NCBI RefSeq assembly: GCF_029543085.1
Contig: NZ_CP119967.1
Span: 6,269,001 to 6,333,000, forward strand
DNA length: 64,000 nucleotides
From: Pseudomonas sp. A34-9
Lineage (GTDB): Bacteria > Pseudomonadota > Gammaproteobacteria > Pseudomonadales > Pseudomonadaceae
Direction: 5' to 3'
In this document: positions 1-9,174 of the stretch, one piece after another
How positions within the stretch are numbered: position 1 is the first letter of the stretch
Layout of the letters: every line of letters begins with the position of its first letter
Notes under the pieces: generated by a model
Told to the model about the DNA's origin: nothing
The model's input: only the letters and a program-made list of their open reading frames with translations
The model's database searches: none
Translations under genes and position numbers: made by a program

Positions 1-369
1 GACTTCAATTTCGGGATAACGCTGTTGAAACCCTGGCAGCCACTTCGCCAGTTCCAGCGTACCGATGACCACGGGGGCACTGATGCGCAAGATACCACTG
101 GGTTTCTCATGGGCCTGACCGACCGCCACAGCGGCCTGATCGAGACGATCAAGAATATCCACGCAGGCGACATAATACTGCTGCCCCGCCGTGGTCAGGC
201 TGAAACGCCGGGTGTTGCGATTGATCAGACGCGTGCCGAGTTCAGCCTCCAGTTGTTGCAACTGCCGGGAGATGGTCGAGTGCGTGGTCTCGAGCCGTTC
301 AGCCGCAGCACTGAAACCGCGACACTCGACAATGCAACAAAAGGCGCGCATGGCTTGCAGTTGATTCAT
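1..369 (-). CDS. LysR-family transcriptional regulator, N-terminal part (cut by window edge)
   Basis: Only the first 123 codons are in the window; the gene runs off the left end. The translation starts MNQLQAMRAF and shows the LysR winged helix-turn-helix: an alanine-rich first helix (GFSAAAERLE), the recognition helix with TTHSTISRQLQQLE, and the wing (GTRLINRNTRRFSLT), in the first 60 residues. The start of the effector domain follows (GILRISAPVVIG). The family binds DNA as dimers or tetramers and usually controls a divergent or nearby gene. The gene is divergent from the lipoprotein cluster beginning at 499, but nothing in the sequence proves it regulates that cluster. The target and ligand cannot be inferred. 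Confidence 0.85.
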   Translation of the reverse strand, partial: MNQLQAMRAFCCIVECRGFSAAAERLETTHSTISRQLQQLEAELGTRLINRNTRRFSLTTAGQQYYVACVDILDRLDQAAVAVGQAHEKPSGILRISAPVVIGTLELAKWLPGFQQRYPEIEV

Positions 370-498
370 CGAGAGTTCCCGACTTGTTGATCGCTGAGCG
401 CGCAAGCCTAGCGTAATCCTTACCCACCCGGCAGCAGCAAAGCGCCCCTATAATGCGTCACCCCCGTGCTTTTGCCGTTCAAGGAAGAACCCGTCTCC

Positions 499-1908
499 AT
501 GCGCCATTGTCTGCCGTTCTGCCTGCTGCTCAGCCTCATCGTGCAACTGAGCGGTTGCGCCGCTTATCGCAATTACGATCAGGAAATGCAGCAGACCATC
601 GACCAGATGGCGCAGGGCAATCTGAACGAAGCGCTCTACCTGATGGAGCTGCACAATCCTTGGGAAGACAAGGATCTGCTGTATTACCTGGAGCGCGGCG
701 CGATTCTCAGCGCCGGCACCAACCTGCCAAAAAGCCAGGAAGCCTGGCGCAGTGCCGACCGGATGATTTTCCAGCGTGAGGAGACTACCCCCTCAGCTCC
801 AATCAAACTGCTGACCCGCTTCGGCAACGAAATGGGCACGATGCTGGTCAACGACAAGCTGCTGCGTTACGAGGGCTACGACTACGAAAAAGTCATGCTG
901 ACCACCGAGATGGCGCTCAACCAACTGGCGGAAAACGATTTCGACGGTGCCCGGGCCGACATCAAGAAAACCCACGAGCGGGAAACCCTGATTGCCCGCC
1001 AGCGCGAAAGGCAATACGAAGAAGCTGAAGAGCAAGCCAAAAGCCAAGGGATCACGCTGCATTACAAAGATTTGCAAGGCTATCCGGTGACCATCCTCGA
1101 CGCTCCGCAAGTCATCGCGCTGAAGAATGGCTACCAGAGTGCGTTCAGTCATTATCTGGCTGGCTTCACCTATGAAGCCTTGGGCGAGCGTACGCTCGCG
1201 GCACCCGGCTATCGACAGGCGATCGAATTGCGCCCGGGCCTGCGGTTTCTCGAAAACGCTCTGCGCAATCTGGACAAACCCGGACCGGCAGGCGATGAAA
1301 GCGAGATTCTGATCGTGGTCCAGGCTGGCTTCGCCCCGGCACGCAGTTCGGTGCAAGTGCCGATCCCGGTGCGGCTGAACGAAAACCTGACGATTGTCGC
1401 CCCGATTTCATTCCCGGTGATGGTGCCCGACACTCTCACACCTCCGGTTCCAAGCGTGCTCGTCGATGGTAAACAATACCCGCTGACGATGATCAACAGC
1501 GTCACGGACATGGCCATGCGCACCTTGCGCGATGACATGCCGGCGATCATTTCCCGCGCCATGTTCCGCGCCAACATGGCCGCCATCAGCCAGGCGCAAA
1601 AGAACGAACGCGATCCGGCCAAGGCTTCGCTGGTGGTGACCGATCACGATCCTTTCGAGGAAGCTGACACACGAACCTGGCGCACACTGCCGGATAAAAC
1701 CCTGGTCGCCCGTCTGCGCCTGAAAAAAGGCCTGCACCGCGTGAGCTTCCCGTACTTGCGTGCAGCGGACGGGTTCACCGTGCGCGTCGACCAGAACCAT
1801 CAGGTGTTCAATCTGCGGGTATTCATGGGCATGAACTATTACGTGGGGTCTGCACTGGTGTTGCCCGAAGTACCCGAACCTACGAACGCTGGCGGTCCCG
1901 GACAGTAG
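499..1908 (+). CDS. COG3014-type lipoprotein (first of two tandem paralogues)
   Basis: A 469-residue predicted lipoprotein. The N-terminus MRHCLPFCLLLSLIVQLSGC is a type II signal peptide with lipobox LSGC, so Cys20 should be lipidated. This start is chosen over an in-frame ATG at 466 because the signal peptide begins here and a purine-rich AAGGAAG lies about 11 bases upstream. The mature part is helical and TPR-like in its first half, with a well-conserved block (RYEGYDYEKVMLTTEMALN, then FDGARADIKKTHERE) at about residues 120-165. The second half looks beta-rich. The next gene is a clear paralogue sharing these blocks. The family has no established function that I know; its position before ycfL- and lpoB-like genes suggests an envelope role. 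Translation is intact, with no frameshift. Confidence 0.8.
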   Translation: MRHCLPFCLLLSLIVQLSGCAAYRNYDQEMQQTIDQMAQGNLNEALYLMELHNPWEDKDLLYYLERGAILSAGTNLPKSQEAWRSADRMIFQREETTPSAPIKLLTRFGNEMGTMLVNDKLLRYEGYDYEKVMLTTEMALNQLAENDFDGARADIKKTHERETLIARQRERQYEEAEEQAKSQGITLHYKDLQGYPVTILDAPQVIALKNGYQSAFSHYLAGFTYEALGERTLAAPGYRQAIELRPGLRFLENALRNLDKPGPAGDESEILIVVQAGFAPARSSVQVPIPVRLNENLTIVAPISFPVMVPDTLTPPVPSVLVDGKQYPLTMINSVTDMAMRTLRDDMPAIISRAMFRANMAAISQAQKNERDPAKASLVVTDHDPFEEADTRTWRTLPDKTLVARLRLKKGLHRVSFPYLRAADGFTVRVDQNHQVFNLRVFMGMNYYVGSALVLPEVPEPTNAGGPGQ

Positions 1909-1941
1909 TGGCACCCGACTAAGCAGTGAAATTAAAAAGCT

Positions 1942-1971
1942 ATTACATAGCCATCAGCACACGCTTATAAT
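1942..1971 (+). promoter_or_regulatory. sigma70-type promoter candidate before the second COG3014 gene
   Basis: A perfect -10 hexamer TATAAT lies at 1966-1971, and ATTACA at 1942-1947 (four of six matches to TTGACA) gives an 18-base spacer. It falls in the 204-base gap between the two COG3014 paralogues and would start a transcript near 1978, about 135 bases before the ATG at 2113. The second to fifth genes of the cluster may therefore have their own promoter. Confidence 0.5.
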
Positions 1972-2004
1972 GCCGCGCCCTCGCTATCGCGATACGGCAT
2001 AAAA

Positions 2005-2106
2005 GCTCCTCTGGTTATGAGGAATTGGCAGGAGGCCAACGCCACTGTCGATGGGTCACACCAGCCCGACCAGCATCCGCGGCTGTAGTTACTCCAGGGA
2101 AGAAGT
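2005..2106 (+). promoter_or_regulatory. Structured 5' leader with GGA-loop hairpins
   Basis: Between the promoter candidate and the gene at 2113 three consecutive hairpins can be drawn. Stem TCCTC/GAGGA is at 2007-2011 and 2019-2023. Stem TTGGC/GCCAA (2025-2029 and 2035-2039) is perfect and closes on the loop AGGAG. Stem CAGCC/GGCTG is at 2062-2066 and 2081-2085. GGA exposed in a short loop is the recognition feature of RsmA/RsmE (CsrA) proteins, and another GGA lies in the likely ribosome site AGGGAAG (2096-2102). The structures are seen; post-transcriptional control by RsmA/E is inference. Confidence 0.45.
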
Positions 2107-2112
2107 ACCCCC

Positions 2113-3507
2113 ATGGCATTCCGCGCCCCCACTCTGATCGCGCTCAGCGCCGTCACCCTGCTGTCCGGCTGTTCGGCGTTTCGCAACTACGACTCTGAAT
2201 TGGCACAGACCAATCAGCAACTGGCCACCGGCAACGTCGACGCCGCGCTGACTCTGCTGGAGAAGAACAACACCGGCCCTGATAAAGACCTGCTCTATTA
2301 CTTCGAGAAAGGTGAGTTGCTGCGCGCCAAGGGCGACCTCTCCGGCAGCCAGAATGCCTGGACCAGCGCCGACCAGGTGGTTGGCAAGTGGGAAGACTCG
2401 GTCAAGCTCGATACCGACAAGTACCTGGCCCAGTTCGGCAGTTTCCTGGTCAACGACAAAGTGCGTCGCTACGAAGGCTATGACTACGAAAAAGTCATGC
2501 TGACCACGCAGATGGCCCTGAACCTGCTGGCGGTCAACGATTTCGACGGTGCACGCACCGCGATCAAGAAGACTCACGAACGTGAGGCAGTGATCGCCGA
2601 GCTGCGCGACAAGGAATACCTCAAGAGCGAGGAAGAGGCCGAGAAAGAAGGCATCAAGACGCAGTACAAGGACCTGCAAGGCTACCCGGTCGCCAGTCTC
2701 GATGCGCCGGAAGTGGTTGGCCTGAAAAACAGCTACCAGAGTGCGTTCAGCCATTACCTGTCCGGTTTCGTCTATGAAGCCTTGGGCGAGAAAGGCCTGG
2801 CTGCACCGGGCTACCGCAAGGCCGCCGAACTGCGCCCGAACACGCCGCTGCTGGAGCAGGCACTGGTCAACCTCGACAAACCGGGCAAGTCCGACGACAG
2901 CGACATTCTGATCGTGGTGCAAAGCGGTCTGGCGCCGGCCCGCGATTCGATCCGCGTACCATTGCCATTGCCAATCTCCAACAACGTCGTGATCACGCCG
3001 CTGTCGTTCCCGATCATCAAACCGGACACTTCCACTGCGCCGTTCGCACAAATCGGTGTCGATGGTCAGCAAGTCGATCTGACCGCGCTCAACAGCACCA
3101 CCGCCATGTCCCGCCGCGCCCTGCGTGACGACATGCCGGGGATCATCCTGCGCACCACTGTGCGGGCGATCACCAAAGGCGTGGCCCAGAAGAAGATCAA
3201 CGAAACCAACCCACTGGCCGGTCTGGCCGTCGGTATCTCTTCAGCTGTGCTCGAAGGTGCCGATACCCGTACGTGGCGTACCCTGCCGGACAACACCCAA
3301 GTGGTGCGTCTGCGCTTGAAGAAAGGCGAGCACCAAGTCAGTCTGCCGAGCGCCGTCGGCGGTTCGGTGGTCAAGGTCACTGTCGATCAGCGTTATCAGG
3401 TGATCAGCCTGCGCGCCGTGGGCAACCAGGTGTTCGCCGCAGGCCTTGCCGCACACGTCATCCCGAGCGCCAGCGCGACCAGCGTCGCCAGCCTCAAACA
3501 ACCTTAA
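2113..3507 (+). CDS. COG3014-type lipoprotein (second tandem paralogue)
   Basis: A 464-residue predicted lipoprotein, paralogous to the gene just upstream along its whole length. The signal peptide MAFRAPTLIALSAVTLLSGC carries lipobox LSGC (Cys20). The same conserved blocks recur (RYEGYDYEKVMLTTQMALN, FDGARTAIKKTHERE, KDLQGYPVASLDAPEVV and, later, a RALRDDMPGIILR-type segment). The C-terminal third has a TRTWRTLPDNTQVVRLRLKKG segment shared with the first copy. A ribosome-binding sequence AGGGAAG precedes the ATG by about 10 bases. It is followed after 15 bases by the YcfL-like gene, so the four downstream genes probably form one transcript. The role is unknown. Having two adjacent copies points to duplication followed by divergence; the copies differ most in the middle region. 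Confidence 0.82.
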   Translation: MAFRAPTLIALSAVTLLSGCSAFRNYDSELAQTNQQLATGNVDAALTLLEKNNTGPDKDLLYYFEKGELLRAKGDLSGSQNAWTSADQVVGKWEDSVKLDTDKYLAQFGSFLVNDKVRRYEGYDYEKVMLTTQMALNLLAVNDFDGARTAIKKTHEREAVIAELRDKEYLKSEEEAEKEGIKTQYKDLQGYPVASLDAPEVVGLKNSYQSAFSHYLSGFVYEALGEKGLAAPGYRKAAELRPNTPLLEQALVNLDKPGKSDDSDILIVVQSGLAPARDSIRVPLPLPISNNVVITPLSFPIIKPDTSTAPFAQIGVDGQQVDLTALNSTTAMSRRALRDDMPGIILRTTVRAITKGVAQKKINETNPLAGLAVGISSAVLEGADTRTWRTLPDNTQVVRLRLKKGEHQVSLPSAVGGSVVKVTVDQRYQVISLRAVGNQVFAAGLAAHVIPSASATSVASLKQP

Positions 3508-3522
3508 GAACGGAGTCTTTGC

Positions 3523-3897
3523 ATGCGCTTCAAACTCATCGCCGTCGCCGCCCTCGCCTTGCTGGCGAGCGGCTGCGCCACCCCGCCACCGCCAGAGCCG
3601 GGCAGCGCCGCGAGCAAAGTCGTGGCCATGGGTCCGCAGAAACACATCGTCGTCGGCGCCATGCGCGTCGCCCGCGAAAACGGCTTCATGACGGTCAATG
3701 TGCAGTTGAGCAACACCCTCAACAGCAACAAGATTTTCTACTACCGCTTCGCCTGGCTCGGTGCGGAAGGTTTCCCGATTGCCGAAGAAGAAGTGTGGAA
3801 AAGCCAAATGATGTACGGCGCCCAGACCAGCTTCATTCAGGGGATTGCCCCGACCCCGAAAGCCGTGGACTTCCGTCTGGAAATCAAGACGCCGTAA
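3523..3897 (+). CDS. ycfL: YcfL-like (DUF1425) outer-membrane lipoprotein
   Basis: A 124-residue lipoprotein. The signal peptide MRFKLIAVAALALLASGC ends in lipobox ASGC (Cys18), followed by a proline-rich linker (ATPPPPEPG). The folded part has the DUF1425 pattern, with IVVGAMRVARENGFMTVNVQ, a YRFAWLGAEGFPI strand segment and a closing PTPKAVDFRLEIK. In Escherichia coli ycfL sits directly upstream of lpoB (ycfM), and the same order is kept here. Ribosome site ACGGAG precedes the ATG. A small immunoglobulin-like fold is expected for the family; the function is not established. Confidence 0.82.
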   Translation: MRFKLIAVAALALLASGCATPPPPEPGSAASKVVAMGPQKHIVVGAMRVARENGFMTVNVQLSNTLNSNKIFYYRFAWLGAEGFPIAEEEVWKSQMMYGAQTSFIQGIAPTPKAVDFRLEIKTP

Positions 3898-3933
3898 GCC
3901 TGTCACCCTATTTCTGTTTTAGAGAGCATTCCC

Positions 3934-4521
3934 ATGTTTGTACGCTTTTCCTGCATCGCCGTAATCGCCCTGCTGGCCTCCGGTTGCGCCAACACATCGC
4001 CGACCCTGGGCAGCAAGAACATCAGCTATGGCGACACCAAAGCGGTTGAAACCGTGACCAACGAATTCGGCTCGACCGACCTGCAAATGATTGCCGAGTC
4101 GATGACCCGCTCGCTGGCCCAGTCCGGCATTCTGCAGGGCCGTCCGGTGGTTCAGGTCTACGACGTGAAGAACAAGACCAGCGAGTACATCGACACCCGC
4201 GAAATCACCACCAGCATCAAGACTCAGCTGATGAAGACTGGCGTCGCCCGCTTCGCCAGCGACAACAATGCGATGCAGAGCCAGGTTGACCAGCTCAAGC
4301 TGCAAAACCAGAGCGGCCTGTACAAGAAGAGCACCGTGGCCAAGACTGGCAACATGGTTGCCGCCAAGTACCGCATCGAAGGCTCGATCAGCTCGATCGT
4401 CAAGCGCAGCAGCGATTACAAGGACGTCTTCTACAAATTCAGCCTGCAACTGATCGACGTTGAGAGCGGTCTGGCCGAGTGGATGGACGAAAAAGAGATT
4501 CGCAAAACCACGGAGCGTTAA
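3934..4521 (+). CDS. lpoB: LpoB-like lipoprotein (putative penicillin-binding protein activator)
   Basis: A 195-residue lipoprotein with signal peptide MFVRFSCIAVIALLASGC (lipobox ASGC, Cys18). The mature protein shows a YGDTKAVETVTNEFGSTDLQ segment, then MIAESMTRSLAQSGIL and GRPVVQVYDVKNKTSEYIDTREITTSI, the arrangement of the LpoB/CsgG-type alpha/beta domain. In enterobacteria LpoB is an outer-membrane lipoprotein that reaches across the periplasm to stimulate PBP1b. This protein lacks the long proline-rich linker of the E. coli protein and is only distantly similar. P. aeruginosa is known to use a different activator, LpoP, so the annotation names a fold and family, not a proven partner. 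It is preceded by ycfL (36 bases) and followed without a gap by another gene of the same fold. Confidence 0.65.
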   Translation: MFVRFSCIAVIALLASGCANTSPTLGSKNISYGDTKAVETVTNEFGSTDLQMIAESMTRSLAQSGILQGRPVVQVYDVKNKTSEYIDTREITTSIKTQLMKTGVARFASDNNAMQSQVDQLKLQNQSGLYKKSTVAKTGNMVAAKYRIEGSISSIVKRSSDYKDVFYKFSLQLIDVESGLAEWMDEKEIRKTTER

Positions 4522-4524
4522 TTG

Positions 4525-5268
4525 ATGCGCGCATGGATTGGCATGATGGCCCTGGCTTGCGCGTTCAGCGCGCAAGCGGCCCCGAAAGTCGCGGTGACGG
4601 ACCTGGCGTATCAGGAACGTGTGGAGCAATACATCCACATCGTTTCGGCCCAGAGCAATCACCGCGAGGGTTACTACAGCTCCAGCGGCTCGTCGAGTTA
4701 CAACGAGATCGAAGCGAGCACCAGCTACATCGAACAGGGCGAGCTGCGCAAATTCACCGGCGACATCAAGGGTGAAATTCTGCGTACCGGCATGTTCCAG
4801 CTGGTGCAGGGCACGCCGTACACCGCGTCGTCCAAGGGCGACGTCTACGACGTGATCAAACGCATCAAGGCCGGCAACTTCAAGGGCGCCGACTACGTGC
4901 TGTTCGGCACCGTGTCGGACATCGACTTCACTCAGGACATGAACGAGCTGGCGCACACCGACAGCTATTCGGCGGTACTGGGCCTGACGTTGGTGGCGGA
5001 CTTCAGCCTGATCAACACCAAGACCTACGAAATCACCTCGGCCTTCACGGCGATGGGCGAAGCGCAGGACACCAAACTGGTGAACCATCGCGACATCAAG
5101 ATCTCGCTGAACCGCCCACGGGTGGTGCGTGACGTGTCGAAGGCCTTGGGCGAAGACGTGGCCGGGCAACTGAGCATGCAGCTCGGTGGCGGTGGTTACG
5201 AGCAGCCGCGCGAAGCGCCGCAGCGCAACAACTTGCCGCGTGATACCGCACCGGTGATTTTGCGCTGA
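4525..5268 (+). CDS. LpoB/CsgG-fold periplasmic protein
   Basis: A 247-residue exported protein. The signal peptide MRAWIGMMALACAFSAQAA ends in AQA and has no lipobox cysteine, so a soluble periplasmic form is expected. Segments KVAVTDLAYQERVEQYI, KGEILRTGMFQLVQG, FKGADYVLFGTVSDIDF and LTLVADFSLINTKTYEITSA follow the CsgG/LpoB strand-helix order (a search for ambient activity levels, low alignment certainty). The tail is proline- and arginine-rich and looks disordered. The ATG at 4525 lies three bases after the stop of the preceding gene; an in-frame TTG at 4522 is a weaker alternative. Tight coupling suggests it works with the LpoB-like lipoprotein. The precise function is unknown. Confidence 0.65.
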   Translation: MRAWIGMMALACAFSAQAAPKVAVTDLAYQERVEQYIHIVSAQSNHREGYYSSSGSSSYNEIEASTSYIEQGELRKFTGDIKGEILRTGMFQLVQGTPYTASSKGDVYDVIKRIKAGNFKGADYVLFGTVSDIDFTQDMNELAHTDSYSAVLGLTLVADFSLINTKTYEITSAFTAMGEAQDTKLVNHRDIKISLNRPRVVRDVSKALGEDVAGQLSMQLGGGGYEQPREAPQRNNLPRDTAPVILR

Positions 5269-5280
5269 TGACTGGCCCCT

Positions 5281-5333
5281 GATCGTTCCCATGCTCCGCG
5301 TGGGAATGCATTCCGGGACGCTCTGTGTCCCAG
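5281..5333. repeat. Intergenic palindromic repeat, family C (GATCGTTCCCA type), partial
   Basis: Sequence GATCGTTCCCATGCTCCGCG followed by TGGGAATGCA and a GGGACGC...GTCCC hairpin. It matches the two longer copies at 55598-55705 and 57546-57649, but only one arm is present. Confidence 0.75.
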
Positions 5334-5337
5334 CCAC

Positions 5338-5369
5338 AAAAAAGGCGACCCGCAAAGGTCGCCTTTTTT
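5338..5369. terminator. Bidirectional rho-independent terminator
   Basis: Stem AAGGCGACC/GGTCGCCTT with a short CGCAAA loop, A-tract on one side and TTTTTT on the other. It lies between the convergent envelope cluster and the LysE gene, so it can stop both. Confidence 0.9.
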
Positions 5370-5381
5370 GTGCCCGCTGGT

Positions 5382-6014
5382 TTATACCGCCGCTTTACGC
5401 AACGTCGCCATAAACGCCGCAGCGCCAATGAACAGCCCGGCAAACGTACGGTTCATGCGTTTCTGCTGGGTTGGCGTGCGCAGCAGGCGCAGCACCTTGG
5501 ACGCCAGACCGGTGTAGCCGGCCATGACGATCAGGTCGACCACAATCATGGTCGCGCCGATTACCACGTACTGAATCAGCAGCGGTGCATGGGGATTGAT
5601 GAACTGCGGCAGCACCGCCAGCATGAACACCAAGGCCTTGGGGTTGCTGATGTTCACCAGAAAGCCACGGAACACCAGCGCCAGCGGTTTGCCGATCGGC
5701 CGTACTGCGGCGTCATCGCTCATGTCCATGGGCAGCGCACGCCATTGCTTGATGGCCAGATACACGAGGTAAGCCACACCAAACCATTTGATCGCGTGGA
5801 AGGCCGTGGCCGAAGCGGTCAGGATCGCGCCAACACCGGCGCCGACAATCGCGATCTGCACAGCCAGGCCAATCTGCAGGCCGAGAGCGTTCCAGTAACC
5901 GCGCCAGAAACCGTATTGCAGACCGCTGGACATCGACGCAATGGCGCCGGCGCCCGGGGAAAGACTGATCACCCAGCAGGCGGCGAAAAACGCCAGCCAT
6001 GTTTGTAGTTCCAT
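5382..6014 (-). CDS. LysE/RhtB-family amino-acid exporter
   Basis: A 210-residue inner-membrane protein with about six hydrophobic segments. The start MELQTWLAFFAACWVISLSP is typical of the RhtB branch of the LysE superfamily, followed by GAGAIASMSSGLQYGFWRG and the conserved NPKALVFMLAVLPQFI motif in the middle. Family members export homoserine, threonine, lysine or related compounds by proton antiport; the substrate here cannot be read from sequence. The ATG at 6014 is chosen because upstream residues (MLLAPIRISL...) do not resemble the family. The gene is single, with repeat elements on both sides. Confidence 0.85.
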   Translation of the reverse strand: MELQTWLAFFAACWVISLSPGAGAIASMSSGLQYGFWRGYWNALGLQIGLAVQIAIVGAGVGAILTASATAFHAIKWFGVAYLVYLAIKQWRALPMDMSDDAAVRPIGKPLALVFRGFLVNISNPKALVFMLAVLPQFINPHAPLLIQYVVIGATMIVVDLIVMAGYTGLASKVLRLLRTPTQQKRMNRTFAGLFIGAAAFMATLRKAAV

Positions 6015-6080
6015 CGCACACCTCGCATCTGAATCGTGACAGACGTCCAAGCTAATGCGGATTGGGGCTAAAAGCAAAAA

Positions 6081-6148
6081 ATCGCAGCCTCCGGCAGCTC
6101 CTACAGGGTATTGACGTTCACCCTGTAGGAGCTGCCGCAGGCTGCGAT
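6081..6148. repeat. REP-type inverted repeat, family A (GATCGCAGCC...CTCCTACAGG)
   Basis: Two 29-base arms, ATCGCAGCCTCCGGCAGCTC... and its complement, differ at one position and are separated by about 11 bases. The same arms recur at 24902-24990, 34120-34149, 43892-43959 and 61139-61217. Confidence 0.85.
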
Positions 6149-6170
6149 CGTTTGATCTTGCTTGGAATAT

Positions 6171-6751
6171 CTACTTCTCGAACCCGCTCGACGGAAACAC
6201 ATCCGAACCGCGCCAACGTCGCACCGAGCGCTGGAAGAACAAGCTGTTCGGCACCTGCACCATGGCGCTGCCAGTCCCCAGCTCTTCAGCCTCGATCAAC
6301 GTGGTGTAGAGCAGATTGATCGCCACCACCCGGCCTTTGACGCCCGGCTTGTCGGTGGTGTCCACCAGCTCGACGATATCCCCGAGGCGAAACGGTCCGA
6401 CGGTAAAGATCAGAATCGCGCAGAGCAGGTTCGACAGCACGCTCCACATCGCAAAGAACGCCACCGCCGCCACCGCGACGAAACCCGACAGCGCCGTCCA
6501 CAAAACAGTGGCCGAAACGCCGAGTCGCTCCAAAACGAAGATCAGCGCACTGCCCATGATCAGCCAGCGTAGAACACCCCGCAGCGGCATCAGCAACTGC
6601 GGCGGGAATGGATAGCGCTCACCCAACCGGGTCAGACCTTTGGCAACGAAGCGCTGGGTAAGGTAGCCGGCCAGCAGGATCAGCAGAATCTGCACCGCAA
6701 ACCAGATCGGCTCGATCCACTCCGCCGGCAGCGGCAGCTTGAACGCTTCCA

Positions 6752-6752
<1 letters not shown>
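6171..6752 (-). CDS. Small mechanosensitive channel of the MscS family
   Basis: A 193-residue membrane protein. Three N-terminal hydrophobic segments (IWFAVQILLILLAGYL, LRGVLRWLIMGSALIFVL, and a pore-lining helix ALSGFVAVAAVAFFAMWSVL) lead into the MscS beta domain (PFRLGDIVELVDT, VKGRVVAINLLYTTL, QVPNSLFF). It is shorter than E. coli MscS (286 residues) and lacks most of the C-terminal cage domain, so it is a compact member. Such channels release solutes on hypo-osmotic shock. Its ATG shares one base with the stop of yheS upstream (TGATG), so the two are likely co-translated. Confidence 0.85.
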
Positions 6753-8662
<1,910 letters not shown>

Positions 8663-8712
8663 AATGGCGGCGGAGTCTACCAGCTTCGCTCACAACTGGC
8701 GCGAGTAGCACG

Positions 8713-9174
8713 ATGTCCTCTGACCTGTGGAGCTTTTCCCTTGCCACCTACGCCCGACCGGGTGTGGAAGACGCCTGCCTGCAACTGCAGACGGCGGGCG
8801 CGAATGTGTGCCTGCTGCTGTGTGGTGTATGGCTGGAGCAACGCAAAGTGACCTGCGATGAACAACGCGTACGACTGCTTCAGGCGCTGACCGAGCCTTG
8901 GGATACCGAGGTGGTGCAGCCGCTACGAACACTGCGTATGCAGTGGAAAGCGCAGGCAGTTGATGACGCGGTGTTGAAAGGCATGCGCGAGCAGATCAAA
9001 TCACTCGAGCTCGAGGCTGAGCGAACGTTGCTGTCACGGCTTGAGGGTGTGGCGCAGGAGTGGATGCGCAACGACGCAGGTTCAATAACCTGGCTTGAAG
9101 AATTGGCCGGCACGGCGGCCAGCCCGAACCGCGACGCGCTGCAAGTGCTGCGCGTCGCGGCAACCGGCACTTAG
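8713..9174 (+). CDS. TIGR02444 family protein
   Basis: A 153-residue protein that begins MSSDLWSFSLATYARPGVED, the hallmark of the TIGR02444 family of gammaproteobacterial hypothetical proteins. It is rich in leucine and helical, with a CLLLCGVWLEQR segment and a DxxxLxGMREQIKSLELEAER helix near residue 95-115. It is divergent from yheS (51 bases apart) and converges on algP, overlapping its stop by four bases. No catalytic motif is apparent and the function is unknown. Confidence 0.85.
   Translation: MSSDLWSFSLATYARPGVEDACLQLQTAGANVCLLLCGVWLEQRKVTCDEQRVRLLQALTEPWDTEVVQPLRTLRMQWKAQAVDDAVLKGMREQIKSLELEAERTLLSRLEGVAQEWMRNDAGSITWLEELAGTAASPNRDALQVLRVAATGT

Noticed and set aside
2017..2088. 23-codon frame MRNWQEANATVDG... 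in the COG3014 leader
   Set aside because: No ribosome site before its ATG, and the ATG lies in a hairpin loop; more likely a by-product of the structured RNA.
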